Source: Gammaproteobacteria bacterium
GTDB lineage: Bacteria; Pseudomonadota; Gammaproteobacteria; GCA-001735895
Length of the DNA: 7,382 nt
Assembly (NCBI GenBank): GCA_021767985.1
Contig: JAASSH010000093.1
Location: 1 to 7,382 of the forward strand
Reading direction: 5' to 3'
A program made the translations under genes and the position numbers. The notes beneath the pieces were generated by a model, which saw nothing but the letters and a program-made list of their open reading frames with translations, was not told the DNA's origin and searched no databases. Shown piece after piece: positions 6,194 to 7,382 of the stretch; positions within the stretch are counted from its first letter, which is position 1, and each line of letters opens with the position of its first letter.

Positions 6194-6936
6194 TGCTTGC
6201 GATTATTGGCGGCAGCGGCCTCTACTCACTGGGTGACGATTTTAAGCTGGAGCAGCAGGTGCCGCGCGCAACGCCCTACGGCGATACCTCGGCCGATATT
6301 TTGCAGGGGCGCTGGCAGGATATTGCGCTGTGCTTTCTTCCCCGTCACGGGCCCGGCCACAGGGTTCCGCCGCACCGCATCAACTACCGCGCCAATCTGT
6401 GGGCACTGCAGCAACACGGCGTCAGCCATGTCATCTCGGTTAACGCGGTGGGTGGCATCAGCCAGCAAATGTCACCCCTGACCCTCGCGGTGCCCGATCA
6501 GATCGTCGACTATAGCTCTGGTCGCGAACACACTTACTTCGAAGGCGACGATTCGGCGGTTACCCATATCGATTTCAGCTGGCCCTATAGCGCGCAGCTG
6601 CGCGGCATCATCACCGAAGTCGGTTTCCAGCTGGGCCAACCGCTGGTCGCTGCCGGTACCTATGGCGCCACTAACGGGCCGCGACTCGAAACCGCTGCCG
6701 AGATCCGGCGCATGAAAAACGACGGCTGCGATATCGTCGGCATGACCGGAATGCCGGAAGCAGCACTGGCGCGCGAACTGGAGCTCGAGTATGCCTGTCT
6801 CGCGCTGGTCGTTAACTGGGCCGCTGGCATCGAAGATCGCGAGCTAAGCATGCAGGAAATTCTCGCCAACGTGGAGCAGGGTATGCATAAAGTCAGGCAG
6901 GTTTTACTCGCCGCCGCAAGGCTGATCGGTCAATGA
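6193..6936 (+). CDS. S-methyl-5'-thioinosine phosphorylase (PNP/MTAP family)
   Basis: Cytosolic phosphorylase predicted to split methylthioinosine, the deaminated by-product of polyamine and homoserine-lactone synthesis, into hypoxanthine and methylthioribose 1-phosphate. The 247 residues show the family phosphate sites GGSG (6-9), RHG (51-53) and VNAVGG (83-88), the GREHTYFEGD block (110-119), GPRLET (162-167) and GMTGMPEAALARE (183-195). The base-recognition segment reads VVNWAAG (206-212), with Asn208 where methylthioadenosine phosphorylases have an Asp-containing DYDCW-type motif. The Asn favours 6-oxopurines, and the whole sequence resembles P. aeruginosa PA3004, the characterised methylthioinosine phosphorylase. 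A plain purine nucleoside phosphorylase is the main alternative. AAAGG at 6181-6185 gives a 7-base spaced Shine-Dalgarno. It overlaps hpt by 1 base and the Nudix gene by 4. Confidence 0.9.
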   Translation: MLAIIGGSGLYSLGDDFKLEQQVPRATPYGDTSADILQGRWQDIALCFLPRHGPGHRVPPHRINYRANLWALQQHGVSHVISVNAVGGISQQMSPLTLAVPDQIVDYSSGREHTYFEGDDSAVTHIDFSWPYSAQLRGIITEVGFQLGQPLVAAGTYGATNGPRLETAAEIRRMKNDGCDIVGMTGMPEAALARELELEYACLALVVNWAAGIEDRELSMQEILANVEQGMHKVRQVLLAAARLIGQ

Positions 6937-7382
6937 ACTACTGTAGCCAGTGCGGTCAGCCGGTAACTCTGAAAATACCGGTCGACGATAACCGCGAACG
7001 ATTTGTCTGCGATCATTGCGGCTACGTGCATTACCAGAATCCAAACAATGTCTGCGGCGCGATACTCACCCGTGGCGACGAGGTGCTGCTCTGCAAGCGC
7101 GCCATCGAACCGCGCTACGGGCGCTGGACTCTGCCCGCCGGTTTCATGGAAAATAACGAAACCGTGGCCGAAGCGGCGGCGCGTGAGGCGATGGAAGAAG
7201 CCAACGCGACCGCGGGACCACTGACGCTGTTCGGCATCTTTAGCATGCCTTATATCTCGCAGGTTTACCTGATGTTTCATGGCGAGCTTATCAGCGATAT
7301 TTCCGCGGGCCAGGAGAGCCTCGAGGTCGGAATGTTTACCCAGGAGCAAATTCCCTGGGAAGAACTGGCTTTTCCGGTAGTA
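6933..7382 (+). CDS. Zinc-ribbon Nudix hydrolase, C terminus beyond window
   Basis: An open frame from ATG 6933 (overlapping the previous stop as ATGA) runs off the right edge after 150 residues without a stop. The N terminus is a small zinc ribbon with Cys4, Cys7, Cys26 and Cys29 (CSQC and CDHC). The Nudix fold follows, with RWTLPAGFME at 64-73 and a Nudix box at 70-92: Gly70, Glu76, then REAMEEANA (84-92) supplying the metal-binding glutamates. The consensus Gly late in the box is Asn91 here. Such proteins hydrolyse nucleoside diphosphate derivatives; the substrate cannot be told from sequence. It is shorter at the front than NudC, whose ribbon lies after a larger N-terminal domain, so NADH pyrophosphatase is not claimed. 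AAGG at 6918-6921 is an 11-base spaced weak Shine-Dalgarno. Placement after two purine-salvage genes hints at nucleotide housekeeping. Confidence 0.9.
   Translation, partial: MNYCSQCGQPVTLKIPVDDNRERFVCDHCGYVHYQNPNNVCGAILTRGDEVLLCKRAIEPRYGRWTLPAGFMENNETVAEAAAREAMEEANATAGPLTLFGIFSMPYISQVYLMFHGELISDISAGQESLEVGMFTQEQIPWEELAFPVV

Overview
The window looks like a stretch of a gammaproteobacterial chromosome of moderately high GC. The Hpt-type hypoxanthine phosphoribosyltransferase, the methylthioinosine phosphorylase and NagZ all read like the Pseudomonas-type versions of these families. The heme A synthase is instead of the COX15 type best known from alphaproteobacteria and mitochondria, so I place the source as a gammaproteobacterium, perhaps an uncultured marine or environmental lineage, without naming a genus. 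All genes are on the + strand.

Layout. Positions 1-369 hold no gene. They hold a tandem array of a 142-bp palindromic element: two copies about 96% identical, then a third decayed copy that has lost about 46 bp. The array may continue to the left of the window. From 370 to 456 there is a short hairpin and a weak promoter candidate. Next come two exported proteins, an SH3-domain protein (457-1014) and an M48 metalloprotease (1015-1890). They abut in the same frame, separated only by the TAA stop of the first. After 41 bp comes ctaA/COX15 heme A synthase (1932-2966).

A perfect TATAAT just after ctaA may start a second, very compact unit: ispF, nagZ, an MscS-family channel, hpt, an S-methyl-5'-thioinosine phosphorylase, and a zinc-ribbon Nudix hydrolase cut by the right edge. 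Junctions in this run are 1-4 bp overlaps or a 1-bp gap, so it is probably co-transcribed and translationally coupled.

Function. The second unit mixes isoprenoid precursor synthesis (IspF), peptidoglycan recycling (NagZ), osmotic protection (MscS-like) and purine salvage. The clearest pathway link is within the pair at 5639-6936: the phosphorylase should release hypoxanthine from methylthioinosine, and the next enzyme, encoded directly upstream, converts hypoxanthine to IMP. I found no RNA gene, CRISPR array, insertion sequence or transposase. Apart from the repeat array the region reads as ordinary housekeeping DNA; the most unusual items are the repeat element, the in-frame SH3/M48 abutment, and the COX15-type ctaA.
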